The translations under genes were made by a program, and so were the position numbers. 28,492 nucleotides of DNA from JAVBNC01 sp031551765 (GTDB lineage Bacteria; Desulfobacterota; Desulfovibrionia; Desulfovibrionales; Desulfovibrionaceae): NCBI GenBank assembly GCA_031551765.1, contig JAVBNC010000141.1:1-28492 (forward strand), read 5' to 3'. Positions 15,625 through 24,339 of the stretch are shown here, one piece after another (the first letter of the stretch is position 1; every line of letters begins with the position of its first letter). The notes beneath the pieces were generated by a model. The model worked only from the letters and a program-made list of their open reading frames with translations. It did not search any database and was not told the origin of the DNA.

Positions 15625-16420
15625 TCATTTAGTACTATTATGTGTTAAATGTATATCATCATATATAGTCTCTTTTCCCACAGTATACTTTCCTTTTTTC
15701 CCCGCCGTGCTACCGTATGTTTAGAGCCGTAAGGCATGGACCTGCGGATGGTAACGATGTTGCCGCTTATGAAATTTTTTGTGGTAGCTCACTTGCCATC
15801 CGCGAGTCGTTTTAAAAGCATCATTGGTGTTTGGGCACATGCCCGTATCTTGCCGCACAGATTTTTCTTTGATTTCCCCGCCATCAATGCAGCCGGCCGC
15901 TTATGTCGTCCGGATGCCATATGCCGACCCGTTCGTTTTGCCACGTCCCACCCAAAAGACATGCCCGGCGACACGCGTGCTCTCTCTATTTGAATTTTTT
16001 ATTCTACCTGATGAAATCTTAACTCTCGAATAAATAGTTAATATATTCAGCGTTCGGCTAAAATAATGCAAACTTGTTGTGGTTTCTACCCCGTTCAAAA
16101 AAAAGCACCCTTCGCGCCGTTTCTCTTTTAAAAAGCAAATCATCATACTCACATATCACGCTGAAATAACTTGGAAAAATTTTTTTCCACCATCTTGACA
16201 AAGCGACAACCTTTCTTGTACCTATCATTAAATGAAAACCTGAAAACCACATAATGAAAACAAATGCCCTGCGGCACCGTCCAGGCCCTCTCCCGCGCGC
16301 GTGGACGGCCAACCCGACGCGAACAGCGGGCGCCCCTGAAACTGTTCACCATAGATTCATTGCAGCGCGGCAGGAACAAGTTTTGTGTCTTTAATTCTTT
16401 TACTAAAAGGAAGATGCGCA
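15625..16420 (+). other. Long AT-rich intergenic region upstream of the PrpF-family gene
   Basis: About 800 bases without a supportable gene. 15625-16260 is clearly AT-richer than the surrounding genes; open frames on both strands lack ribosome sites and recognisable content. A perfect TTGACA lies at 16195-16200, but the downstream -10 is poor (TACCTA after 18 bases). A GC-rich block at 16265-16345 contains a ccgtcca/tggacgg hairpin (16277-16283 and 16302-16308) and would lie in the mRNA leader. The size suggests a multi-site regulatory region for the upstream LuxR-type activator. Confidence 0.5.
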
Positions 16421-17587
16421 ATGTACAAGCCCAACACAAAAATTCCGTGCGTTTATATGAGAGGCGGCACCAGCAAGGCCTGCTTTTTCCACGACAAAGA
16501 CCTTCCGAAAGACCCGGAAAAACGGGACAAGGTCATTCTGAGCGCCTTCGGCAGCCCGGACCTGCGCCAGATCGACGGCATGGGCGGGGCCAACACCTCC
16601 ACCAGCAAGGTCGCCATCATTAAAAAGAGCGAGCGCGAAGGCATCGACGTTGACTATGATTTCGGCCAGGTCAGCATTGATATGCATGTGGTGGGGAAAA
16701 CCATGAACTGCGGCAACATCTCTTCCGCCGTGGGCCCCTTCTCCATTGACGAAGGCCTGGTGAAAGCCGTGGAACCCATGACCACCGTGCGCATTTTCAA
16801 CACCAACACCAATAAAGTCATCGTTTCCCGCGTGCCCGTGATCAACGGCAAAGCCATGACTGAAGGCGATTTCGCCATTGACGGCGTGCCCGGCACCGGC
16901 GCCAAGGTGCAAATCGAATTCAGCAAGCCCCAGGGCGCTGTTTCCGGCAAGCTCCTGCCCACCGGCAACCCCAAGGACACCATTACCGTTGAAGGCAAAA
17001 CCTACGAATATTCCTTTGTCGACGCGGCCAACCCGGTTATTTTCGTCCGTGCCGAACAGTTCGGGCTGACCGGCACGGAACTGCCCTGGGAATTTGAAGC
17101 CCTGCCCAATTCCAAGGATATCTGCAGAATTCTTGAAGTCATTCGCGGCACCTGCGCCATTACCATCGGACTGGCCAAGGACCTGGAAGACGCCGCCGTC
17201 AACAGCCAGACCTTGCCCAAGATCGCCTACTGCACGGTGCCCAAAGACTACACCGCCGGTAGCGGCAAGAAAATCGGCGCGGACCAGGTGGACTATGTCG
17301 GCCGCCTGTTCTCTCTGGGCATGAAAATGATCCAGGCGTACATGGGCACCGGCGGTATCTGCACGGTGGTGGCCGCCAACACCCCTGGCACTATCGTTAA
17401 TGAAATCGTGCGCGCCAAAAAGGGCACCGACAAGGTCACCAACATCCGCATCGGCCACCCCTTCGGCATCATGGAAGTGGACGCCGACCTGGAAGACAAC
17501 GCCGACGGCACCCACAGCGTGCTTTGCGGTATGATCGGTCGCACCGCGCGCCGCATCATGGAAGGCTACGTCTACGTGCGTGAATAA
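16421..17587 (+). CDS. PrpF-family isomerase (2-methylaconitate / methylitaconate-type)
   Basis: A 388-residue protein starting at the ATG after AAGGAAG; the longer in-frame start upstream has no ribosome site. It has the PrpF signatures MRGGTSKACFF (K19), GMGGANTSTSK (K63) and MNCGNISSAVG (C97). The Lys63-Cys97 spacing of 34 fits the acid/base pair described for PrpF, and a second-half repeat includes GTGGICTVVAANTPGT. The family, built of two diaminopimelate-epimerase-like halves, shifts double bonds or protons in tricarboxylates and methylitaconate-like acids. No prpB, prpC, prpD or acnD is nearby, so the substrate is open: methylaconitate, oxalomesaconate and 3-methylitaconate are all possible. 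Likely controlled by the upstream LuxR-family regulator. Confidence 0.85.
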   Translation: MYKPNTKIPCVYMRGGTSKACFFHDKDLPKDPEKRDKVILSAFGSPDLRQIDGMGGANTSTSKVAIIKKSEREGIDVDYDFGQVSIDMHVVGKTMNCGNISSAVGPFSIDEGLVKAVEPMTTVRIFNTNTNKVIVSRVPVINGKAMTEGDFAIDGVPGTGAKVQIEFSKPQGAVSGKLLPTGNPKDTITVEGKTYEYSFVDAANPVIFVRAEQFGLTGTELPWEFEALPNSKDICRILEVIRGTCAITIGLAKDLEDAAVNSQTLPKIAYCTVPKDYTAGSGKKIGADQVDYVGRLFSLGMKMIQAYMGTGGICTVVAANTPGTIVNEIVRAKKGTDKVTNIRIGHPFGIMEVDADLEDNADGTHSVLCGMIGRTARRIMEGYVYVRE

Positions 17588-17615
17588 GCTTTCCTGAAAC
17601 ACTTCCGAAACAATT

Positions 17616-17647
17616 GGGAGGCGCTCCTGCTTGCAGGGGCGCCTCCC
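17616..17647. terminator. Bidirectional terminator between the PrpF-family gene and the chemoreceptor
   Basis: Fourteen-base GC-rich arms (17616-17629 and 17634-17647) with one G-U pair and loop CTTG. It lies between convergent genes. There is no long T-run, but the stem is very stable. Confidence 0.75.
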
Positions 17648-17676
17648 GGCGTTTGGACGGTTGAAAACTTCAAGCT

Positions 17677-20088
17677 CTACTTCAGCCCTTCCATGACCCG
17701 CCGCAGTTCCTGGGCCATGCGGGACAGGTCCTGCACCGCGGCGGAAGACTGTACCATGCCGTCCGTGGTTTCAGCCACCACCTTGTTGATTTCCTCAAGG
17801 GCCCGGTTGATCTCCTCGGAAGTGGCGCTCTGCTCTTCCGCAGCCGTGGCAATGGAGGTCACCACGCTGGAGTTGGCGCCGGCCAGATCCACAATTTCCT
17901 TCAGAGCCTCGCCGGAAGAGTTGGCAAGACCGGTGGCGTCCGTAATGCTTTTCACGGCGGCCCCGACTTCGTCGATATTCACCCGCGCCGAATGCTGGAT
18001 GGCGCTGATGCTGGAGCCCACTTCCTGCGTGGCGGTCATGGTCTTTTCCGCCAGCTTGCGCACTTCGTCCGCCACCACGGCGAACCCGCGCCCGGCTTCC
18101 CCGGCCCGGGCCGCTTCTATGGCCGCGTTGAGCGCCAGCAGGTTGGTCTGGTCCGCGATATCGGAAATGACGTTCATCACCCCGCCTATGCTCTCCGCCT
18201 GCTTGCCCAATTCCTGCATGTTGTCCTGCAGCGTCACGGCCACGGTGTTGACCGCGTTGATGGACGAGACAACCTTGTTGACCAGGTCCGCGCCCTCTTC
18301 CGCCTTCTGGCGGGTGCCGTCGCTCTGCTCGGAAGCCTGACCCGCGTTACGCGCCACTTCCAGCACCGTGGAGTTCATCTCCGTCATGGCGCTGGCCGTG
18401 GATTCCACGCGCGAACGCTGCACTTCCGCGCCCCGGGAAATCTGCTCCACCTGGGCGGCCAGCTCTTCCGAAGCAGCGGCCACGCGGTCCGAAATTTCGG
18501 AAGCGTCGCGCGCCACTTGCAGCATGGTGGCCTGCTTGGCTTTGATTTCCGTAAGGTCGGTAATGATTTCGGTGTACCCCACCACTTCCTGGTTGAGGTT
18601 GCGCAGCGGCAGGGCCGTCACCAGAATATCCATGCGCTTGCCCTGGGGGAAAATGCTGGTCTCGCCTGTGTGCGCGGCATTCCTGGACATGGCGCAGACG
18701 CCGAAACACTTGTCGCTGTTGCATTCCGCTGCCTTGAGGCTGTCGGCGCACTTGGTGTTGGTAAGGTTGCCCCCCACGGCGCCTTGCGCGATTTTGTTCA
18801 GAAACAGCACCTTGTTCTGCTTGTCGCAGGTCATGATGGGCGCGGGCAGGGAATCCATAACCCCGGTGTAGGCCTCGCTCACCGTGTTGACGGCTCCTGC
18901 CAAGTTGGAAAACGAACCGGAAAAGGAAGCCGCGTCCATGCGGTCCCGGTACCGGCCGGACAGAATGCCGTCAGCCAGGCTGTTGGCCTCCTGCGTGACG
19001 CGCTCCAGCACGGAGGGAATCTGCCGCATGGCTTCGACCATGCGGCCGATTTCGCCCTTTTCCCGAATGCTGAGCGAATAGGAAAAATCGCCTTGAGCCA
19101 CGGCCCCGGCAAAGCCGCTGAGCTGGGTGAGTACCCGCACGATGCCGAAAATGGTCAGCGCCGCGAACCCCACGCCGAGCAGCAGCCCCACGCCGCCCAC
19201 CAGCAGCATGGTGCGTTGCGCGGCGGTGTTGGACGCCAGCGCCGCGGCTTCCTGCGCCCGCATATCGGCGTCAACCTCGCTGTTGAGGGCAATGGTAGTT
19301 TTTTCCAGTGAAATCAGAACATTGGCCATCTTACCGTCTTCCTGCTCGGCAAGCGCGCTCGCATCCCCCATTTTTGCGAAAGAAGCCTGCAGCGCGGCAA
19401 AGGCGCCCTCAAGCTCGCCAAACACCTTGCGGCCTTCCGCCGTGCGCAGAATGCCGCTCACGACTTTCAACCTGTTCCCCACTTCCGTCAGAAACTGCCG
19501 CGTGCGGGCGGTGTCGTCGGAAGAGCGGGATTCCGCGAAACGGCTCATGGCGGAACGCGCGTTCGCAAGCTGCGGCCAGGTTTCCGCAATGGCCATCATC
19601 GCGTCAAGGTTGCCCGCGGACTTGGCCTGCGCGCTGATATCCAGCAAGCTGCCCTGCATTGCCCGCATGTTGGGCTGCACGACGTTGTTGTATTGCTCGT
19701 ATGCTGCAACAATATGCTTTTGCGAGGCGGTAAAAGAGTTGCGGAAACTGTCCAGGTCCTTGCGTATGCCTTGCAGGGCCGTGCGGCGCTCCGGCTTGAG
19801 GACAAAGGTTTCGGCGTCTTTGGCCTTTTGCTGCGCCGTGTCCAGGCCCTTGAGCACCGCCTGCGCGTTGGCGGGCTTCCGGCTGTCGCTGAACTCGGAG
19901 CCGTTGTACGCTGAAGAATACATGGCGGTCAGCAAGTCGCTCATTGCGGTGTTAAATCCGGCCAACCGGCGGTATTCACCAAACCCGTCGGAAGAACGCT
20001 GCAAGCCCCCGTAACCAAGAACCGCCACCCCTCCCAAGAGAAGCACCATCAATAAAAAGCCAAAAATAATTTTGTACTTGGTTGTCAT
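17677..20088 (-). CDS. Methyl-accepting chemotaxis protein with helical periplasmic domain and Cys-rich PAS
   Basis: An 803-residue transducer. TM1 is about 8-28, then about 260 residues of helical, low-aromatic periplasmic domain resembling HBM-type helical bundles, TM2 about 293-317, HAMP to about 370, a PAS domain about 408-515, and the methyl-accepting signalling domain from about 530 to the end. The conserved hairpin tip (IADQTNLLALNAAIEAARAG) is at 644-663. The PAS holds C447, C456, C461 and C465 in a close cluster plus C421, which suggests metal, haem or redox sensing. It presents its signal to CheW/CheA. The start has AGGGAG upstream. It is preceded by an AT-rich intergenic region and converges with the PrpF-family gene. 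Confidence 0.92.
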   Translation of the reverse strand: MTTKYKIIFGFLLMVLLLGGVAVLGYGGLQRSSDGFGEYRRLAGFNTAMSDLLTAMYSSAYNGSEFSDSRKPANAQAVLKGLDTAQQKAKDAETFVLKPERRTALQGIRKDLDSFRNSFTASQKHIVAAYEQYNNVVQPNMRAMQGSLLDISAQAKSAGNLDAMMAIAETWPQLANARSAMSRFAESRSSDDTARTRQFLTEVGNRLKVVSGILRTAEGRKVFGELEGAFAALQASFAKMGDASALAEQEDGKMANVLISLEKTTIALNSEVDADMRAQEAAALASNTAAQRTMLLVGGVGLLLGVGFAALTIFGIVRVLTQLSGFAGAVAQGDFSYSLSIREKGEIGRMVEAMRQIPSVLERVTQEANSLADGILSGRYRDRMDAASFSGSFSNLAGAVNTVSEAYTGVMDSLPAPIMTCDKQNKVLFLNKIAQGAVGGNLTNTKCADSLKAAECNSDKCFGVCAMSRNAAHTGETSIFPQGKRMDILVTALPLRNLNQEVVGYTEIITDLTEIKAKQATMLQVARDASEISDRVAAASEELAAQVEQISRGAEVQRSRVESTASAMTEMNSTVLEVARNAGQASEQSDGTRQKAEEGADLVNKVVSSINAVNTVAVTLQDNMQELGKQAESIGGVMNVISDIADQTNLLALNAAIEAARAGEAGRGFAVVADEVRKLAEKTMTATQEVGSSISAIQHSARVNIDEVGAAVKSITDATGLANSSGEALKEIVDLAGANSSVVTSIATAAEEQSATSEEINRALEEINKVVAETTDGMVQSSAAVQDLSRMAQELRRVMEGLK

Positions 20089-20537
20089 AGCATACTCCCT
20101 ACGGGATTCAGGTCATCCGTGGTCCTGGCGCCGAAACTTGACGCAATTGCCAGCGGCACATACCAACAAAGAGCGACACATTTTCATATCATAAAAAAAA
20201 TCCACACAAAAAAAAGAAACTTTTGATTTTTCCGTGCTAGTATATAAATTTGATATGTGCAAGCATATTTTTTTAAAAAATTCTTTCAGGCATTTTAAAA
20301 AAATATCTTATGAAAAAGACAGATACGGGCAACTGCCCGCAATGTGCGCACACAATGATAATTGATAGCGATAGTATGATATGTTCTCATTCTGAGCTGG
20401 TCATGCCGTTTTTATAGAGCAACTCCGCTATCGCGGGAGACAACCGGCTTGCCGTAGCGACCCGCGCAGTATAGAATTTCAGGGCAAAGCGTTTTGCGCC
20501 CCTCCCAGCCTTTTCGTCCCTGAATAAGGAATACGTT
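20089..20537. other. AT-rich intergenic region between divergent chemoreceptor and HAD genes
   Basis: About 450 bases without a gene. 20160-20400 is rich in A/T runs and should carry the promoters of both flanking genes. The palindromic fragment atatgtgcaagcatat lies near 20253-20268. A possible plus-strand promoter for the HAD gene is TTGCCG (20449-20454) with TATAGA (20470-20475), but the spacing of 15 is short. I could not define a convincing chemoreceptor promoter. Confidence 0.45.
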
Positions 20538-21299
20538 ATGCGTGTCGCGGCAACTGATTATGACGGAACGCTCTTTCTGAGCGGCGCGGTACATGCCGAC
20601 ACTCTGGCCGTCATCAGGCAATGGCGTAAGGCCGGAAACGTGTTCGGCATCGTCACGGGCCGCGACCGCAGCATGATTCAAGCGGAAATACCCCGCTGGG
20701 ATATCCCGCTGGACTTTCTTATCTGCTGTACCGGAGCCGTGCTGTACAATGCCGAATTCAAGACTCTGGCGCGCCAGGACGTGCCGGACGGCCTGGTGCG
20801 CGCCGTGCTGGAGCACCCAGCGGCCCAAACCAGCATGCACTACCAGCTGATCGCGAACGGCTCTTCGCACCTTTATTTCCGCAGCGCCCGATCCTGGTTC
20901 CCCCGTCTGGGTTCCCCTTATACGCAAATCAGCCTGGACAAAGCCCTGAGCATGAAAGGCCTGCAGCAAATCAGCCTGGCCTATGAATCGGAAGAGGAAG
21001 GCAAAGCATACAGCGCCATGCTCAATGAGGCCTTTGGCGACCAGTTGCAGGCCCATCAGAATAAAGGCTGCATCGACATGACCCGGCAGGGTGTGAGCAA
21101 GGCCAGCGGCATTGAAGACGCGCTCGCGCGCAACAACTGGCCGGAACAGGGCATTCTGGTCATTGGCGACAGCGGCAACGACCTGCCCATGATCCGCCGC
21201 TTCAAGGGCTTTGCCGTCAACGGGGCGGACGAAGCCGTGCGCCGTGAAGCGCGGGAAGTCTTTCCCGATGTGGGGGCCTTGTTGCGACAGCATCTGTAG
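20538..21299 (+). CDS. Cof-type HAD-superfamily (IIB) phosphatase
   Basis: A 253-residue protein. Motif I is TDYDGTL (nucleophile D7, acid/base D9), the second motif thread is IVTGRD, a Lys precedes the last motif, and motif IV is IGDSGNDLPMI. The alpha/beta cap between the first and last motifs fits the IIB (Cof) subclass, which dephosphorylates sugar phosphates and similar small metabolites. The ATG follows AAGGA by 7 bases. It stands alone, divergent from the chemoreceptor. Substrate unknown. Confidence 0.88.
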   Translation: MRVAATDYDGTLFLSGAVHADTLAVIRQWRKAGNVFGIVTGRDRSMIQAEIPRWDIPLDFLICCTGAVLYNAEFKTLARQDVPDGLVRAVLEHPAAQTSMHYQLIANGSSHLYFRSARSWFPRLGSPYTQISLDKALSMKGLQQISLAYESEEEGKAYSAMLNEAFGDQLQAHQNKGCIDMTRQGVSKASGIEDALARNNWPEQGILVIGDSGNDLPMIRRFKGFAVNGADEAVRREAREVFPDVGALLRQHL

Positions 21300-21579
21300 C
21301 GCGGCGCGCCCCGCGCGCCCGGCCGTTCAACAATTTCTGAGCGCGGCGGGGAAAAATCTCCGCTACGCAATATATGCGGACTCCATCTTTTTTTTTCCGG
21401 AAACATGGCGTATTGTGCGGCATGGTCCTCAACACCGCTATGCTTCCCCATGACACAGTATCCGGCAACGGTTCCCGCCGGCTTTATCCGGCTGCTTCCG
21501 GCCATACGACGCGGCCGGAAAACAGCGGCGGCCGCCCGGCCCATGTTGAACCGCCGTTCCAAAGCAGCAGGTGCCCTTC

Positions 21580-23913
21580 ATGAAACGCCTTTTATCCCTT
21601 TCGCTCCGTCATAAGGCTATTCTGATCCTGCTGCTCATGTACGTGCCCTTTTTCCTGACGGGCTACATGGCGAAAAATATGACGGAAGACATGATCCTGC
21701 AGGAAAAGAGAAACAAGCTCCTGGCCTTTGCCCATATGCTGGACATTCGCCTTGACCCCGGCGGTTTTACGGCCCTGCTGCTCCGGCAGGGGGCGGAAAA
21801 CGCCCCCCGCGAGGAAAAGATCAAAGTCCTGAACCAGGCCCTGCGCGCGATAACGGATGAAGTGGGCTCGGCCGCTCCGGGGCTGGGGGTGGGGTATTAT
21901 TCGCGCGAACTGGACGCCATTCTCACCTACGGGCCTTCCTCCTCTTTCAGCTATGCCGTGGGCCTGGCTATTCCGCCGGACCACCCCGGCCATATTGTGA
22001 TGCGCACCAACAAACCGCTGGTCAAATCAGGCAGCATGGTGCGCGGCGATATCATGAACGCCATGATCCCCATTGAGCGGGCGGGCGAGGTCATCGGCTA
22101 TATCTGGGCTAACGAGCTTACCACGGACATCATGACCCAGTTCAGCGCCACGACCCGCAACATTTTTATCGCCATGCTGCTGTGTTTCGGCATTACGCTG
22201 GGCATCATGCTGCTGCTTTCGCGCCGGACGGTCCGCGATGTGGACAACATTATCCAGGGCGTGCGGGCCATGCGCTTTGACCTTTCCCAACGTATCAAAA
22301 ACGCGGGGGGCGAGCTTGGCGAGGTGGTGAGCAGCATCAACGCCATGGCTACGGATATCGGCAAGGCCACCGAAGACAGTCAGCGCGCCATTTCCGTATT
22401 GCAGAACGTGCTGTCCAACGTGGAAGCCACGGTGTACGTGTGCGACCCGCACACCAAAACGCTGGTGTACGCCAACGACTATCTCTGCGGCCTGCTGGGA
22501 AAAAAGGATATCCGGGGCGAGCAGTGTTACGAGGTTCTGCAGGGCCGCTCCACACCCTGCCCTTTCTGCCCCCAGCGGCATCTTTTTGACCGGGACGGCA
22601 ACCCCATACTCACGCCCATACGCTGGGAAACCCGCAACCCCATGGTGGACCGGGAATTTCTGGTAATGGACCGCCTGATAACCTGGCACGACGGCAGGCT
22701 GCTGCACATGGAAGTGGGCACGGACATAACCGAGCGTAAAGCCCTGGTGGTGGCGGAAGCCGCCAACGTCGCGCAGCGGGAATTCCTGGCCCGCATGAGC
22801 CACGAAATACGCACGCCCATGAACGGCGTGCTGGGCATGACCCGCCTGGCCATACAGGCGGACCCGCCCCCGGCGCAACTGGAGTACCTGAAAAAAATTC
22901 AGTCCTCCGCCTCCCTGCTGCTGGGCATCATCAACGACATTCTGGATTTTTCGCGCATTGAGGCCGGAAAGCTGACCATGGAAAAACAGGTTTTCAACCT
23001 GCGTGCCATGGTGGAGAATATCCGGGAGCTTATCACGCCTCACGTCGCGGAAAAAAACCTGCAACTCAGCGTCAGCGTGGCGGATTCCGTGCCAGAATAC
23101 GCCGTGGGCGACGAGCTGCGCCTCTCCCAGGTGCTGCTGAACCTGCTCGGCAACGCGGCCAAGTTCACGCTGCAAGGCTCTATCGCCCTGAACATGGAAG
23201 CGGCCCTGCTACCGGAAGGCAAACTGCGTCTCTCCTGTGCGGTCAAGGATTCGGGCATCGGCATGGACCAGGAACAGCAGGACGCGCTGTTCAAGCCTTT
23301 TTCCCAGGCGGACAGCTCCACGTCCCGCAAGTTCGGCGGCACCGGGCTGGGCCTTTCCATCAGCAAGGCGCTGGTGCAATGCATGGGTGGCGACATCGGC
23401 GTGGCCAGCATGCCAGGCCAGGGCAGCACCTTCTCTTTTTTCGTGGACCTGGAGCCTTTTGACGGCTCTCCGGAATCCGGCGAGGAAAAGGACCGGCTGT
23501 GGGAAGACGCCCGCTACGAAGGCTCTACCTTCCTGCTGGTGGAAGACAACGACATCAACCAGGAAATCGCGGTGGCCGTCCTTTCGGAGCTCGGCGTCAC
23601 AGTGGACGTTGCCGGCAATGGAGAAGAAGGCCTGAAAGCCTTTCTGGAAAAGAACTACGACCTTATCCTCATGGACGTGCGCATGCCGATCATGGACGGG
23701 CTGGAAGCCACGCGGCGCATCCGGGCCAGCGCCAAACACGATGCGGCCCGCGTACCCATTATCGCCATGACGGCCAACGCCATGCGCGAAGACAGGGAAG
23801 CCAGCAAAGCCGCGGGCATGAACGGGCATATCGCCAAGCCCATTGACGTGAACGAGCTGAAAAGCGCCCTGTTCCAGCAACTCAAGGCCTCGGACGCGGA
23901 AAAGAACGCCTAG
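21580..23913 (+). CDS. Hybrid sensor histidine kinase with Cys-bearing PAS and receiver domain
   Basis: A 777-residue protein from the ATG at 21580 (AGG 8 bases before; an in-frame GTG at 21571 is less likely). TM1 is about 12-29, a periplasmic Cache-like sensor about 32-190, TM2 about 194-214, HAMP to about 268, and PAS about 275-388 with C303, C316, C327 and C330 (CPFC). HisKA carries the phosphorylated H408 in MSHEIRTPMNG. HATPase_c has N521/N525, DSGIGM and GTGLGLS. The receiver domain has D699 in LILMDVRMPIMDG and K753. No output domain or neighbouring response regulator is visible, so phosphate must pass to a partner elsewhere. It begins 280 bases after the HAD gene; I see no feature in that gap. 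Confidence 0.93.
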   Translation: MKRLLSLSLRHKAILILLLMYVPFFLTGYMAKNMTEDMILQEKRNKLLAFAHMLDIRLDPGGFTALLLRQGAENAPREEKIKVLNQALRAITDEVGSAAPGLGVGYYSRELDAILTYGPSSSFSYAVGLAIPPDHPGHIVMRTNKPLVKSGSMVRGDIMNAMIPIERAGEVIGYIWANELTTDIMTQFSATTRNIFIAMLLCFGITLGIMLLLSRRTVRDVDNIIQGVRAMRFDLSQRIKNAGGELGEVVSSINAMATDIGKATEDSQRAISVLQNVLSNVEATVYVCDPHTKTLVYANDYLCGLLGKKDIRGEQCYEVLQGRSTPCPFCPQRHLFDRDGNPILTPIRWETRNPMVDREFLVMDRLITWHDGRLLHMEVGTDITERKALVVAEAANVAQREFLARMSHEIRTPMNGVLGMTRLAIQADPPPAQLEYLKKIQSSASLLLGIINDILDFSRIEAGKLTMEKQVFNLRAMVENIRELITPHVAEKNLQLSVSVADSVPEYAVGDELRLSQVLLNLLGNAAKFTLQGSIALNMEAALLPEGKLRLSCAVKDSGIGMDQEQQDALFKPFSQADSSTSRKFGGTGLGLSISKALVQCMGGDIGVASMPGQGSTFSFFVDLEPFDGSPESGEEKDRLWEDARYEGSTFLLVEDNDINQEIAVAVLSELGVTVDVAGNGEEGLKAFLEKNYDLILMDVRMPIMDGLEATRRIRASAKHDAARVPIIAMTANAMREDREASKAAGMNGHIAKPIDVNELKSALFQQLKASDAEKNA

Positions 23914-23939
23914 CGGCCGTTCAAAGCCGGGAGAACTTC

Positions 23940-24244
23940 ATGAATAAATGCAAGATCGCCGTGCTCAAAAAAACATGCGACCGGGAACTGGCGGAAGAAT
24001 ACGGCGTAAAGGCCTGAGCGCCTGCCCCATGCTCAAGGAAGGCCAGGTGTTTTACGCCGATTACGCCTGTCCGGAAGGGTTTTGTGATGAGGCATGGAAA
24101 GCCATATACCAGTAGGTTTTCGCCCTGGCGCACGGGGCGGGTGAAAACGGCGGCCTTTTCTATTACGGCGACTGGATACGCACGCCGGGCGTCGCCATTT
24201 GCAGTTGCAACGATGGGCTGCGGCCGGTAATTTTTATACCCCGG
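23940..24244 (+). pseudogene. Broken TIGR04076-like gene (frameshift plus in-frame TAG)
   Basis: A ribosome site (GGGAG) and ATG open a frame of 25 codons (MNKCKIAVLKKTCDRELAEEYGVK...) that ends at TGA 24015-24017. In the next frame, homologous sequence resumes immediately: GLSACPMLKEGQVFYADYACPEG, then a TAG at 24113-24115 after IYQ, then VFALAHGAG, YYGDWIRTPG and CSCNDGLRPVIF. These phrases match my memory of the TIGR04076 family. Adding one base near 24009-24011 restores the reading frame, leaving the TAG where a Tyr is expected. The two lesions together indicate decay rather than recoding. The tail beyond 24240 no longer looks family-like. Confidence 0.8.
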
Positions 24245-24292
24245 TATCCTGATGAACAGGCGCCCTTTTCTGGGTGCCGCATCCTCTCACGG

Positions 24293-24320
24293 GCGGCGGG
24301 AAACGCATTGTTCCCGCCGC
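24293..24320 (-). terminator. Hairpin downstream of the YcaC-like gene
   Basis: Perfect 10-base GC-rich arms (24293-24302 and 24311-24320) with an 8-base loop lie 19 bases past the stop of the minus-strand gene. No T-run follows. Confidence 0.5.
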
Positions 24321-24339
24321 CTCGTAATCAGCCGCCCCA

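Noticed and set aside
15782..15797. Sigma-54-like site TGGTAG-N5-TTGCC in the long intergenic region
   Set aside because: GG and GC have the right spacing, but it lies over 600 bases from the next gene, no other sigma-54 cue is present, and the match outside GG/GC is poor.
15736..15993. Short open frames on both strands in the AT-rich intergenic region
   Set aside because: No ribosome sites, no recognisable motifs, and composition like surrounding noncoding DNA.
20352..20380. Fur-box-like run of GAT/ATA repeats upstream of the HAD gene
   Set aside because: The hexamer pattern does not hold as an inverted 7-1-7 or three NATWAT units, and the downstream gene is not iron related.
24113..24115. 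In-frame TAG as a possible pyrrolysine codon in the TIGR04076-like gene
   Set aside because: A separate frameshift in the same gene and a Tyr expected at this position point to decay; no pyrrolysine genes are seen here.
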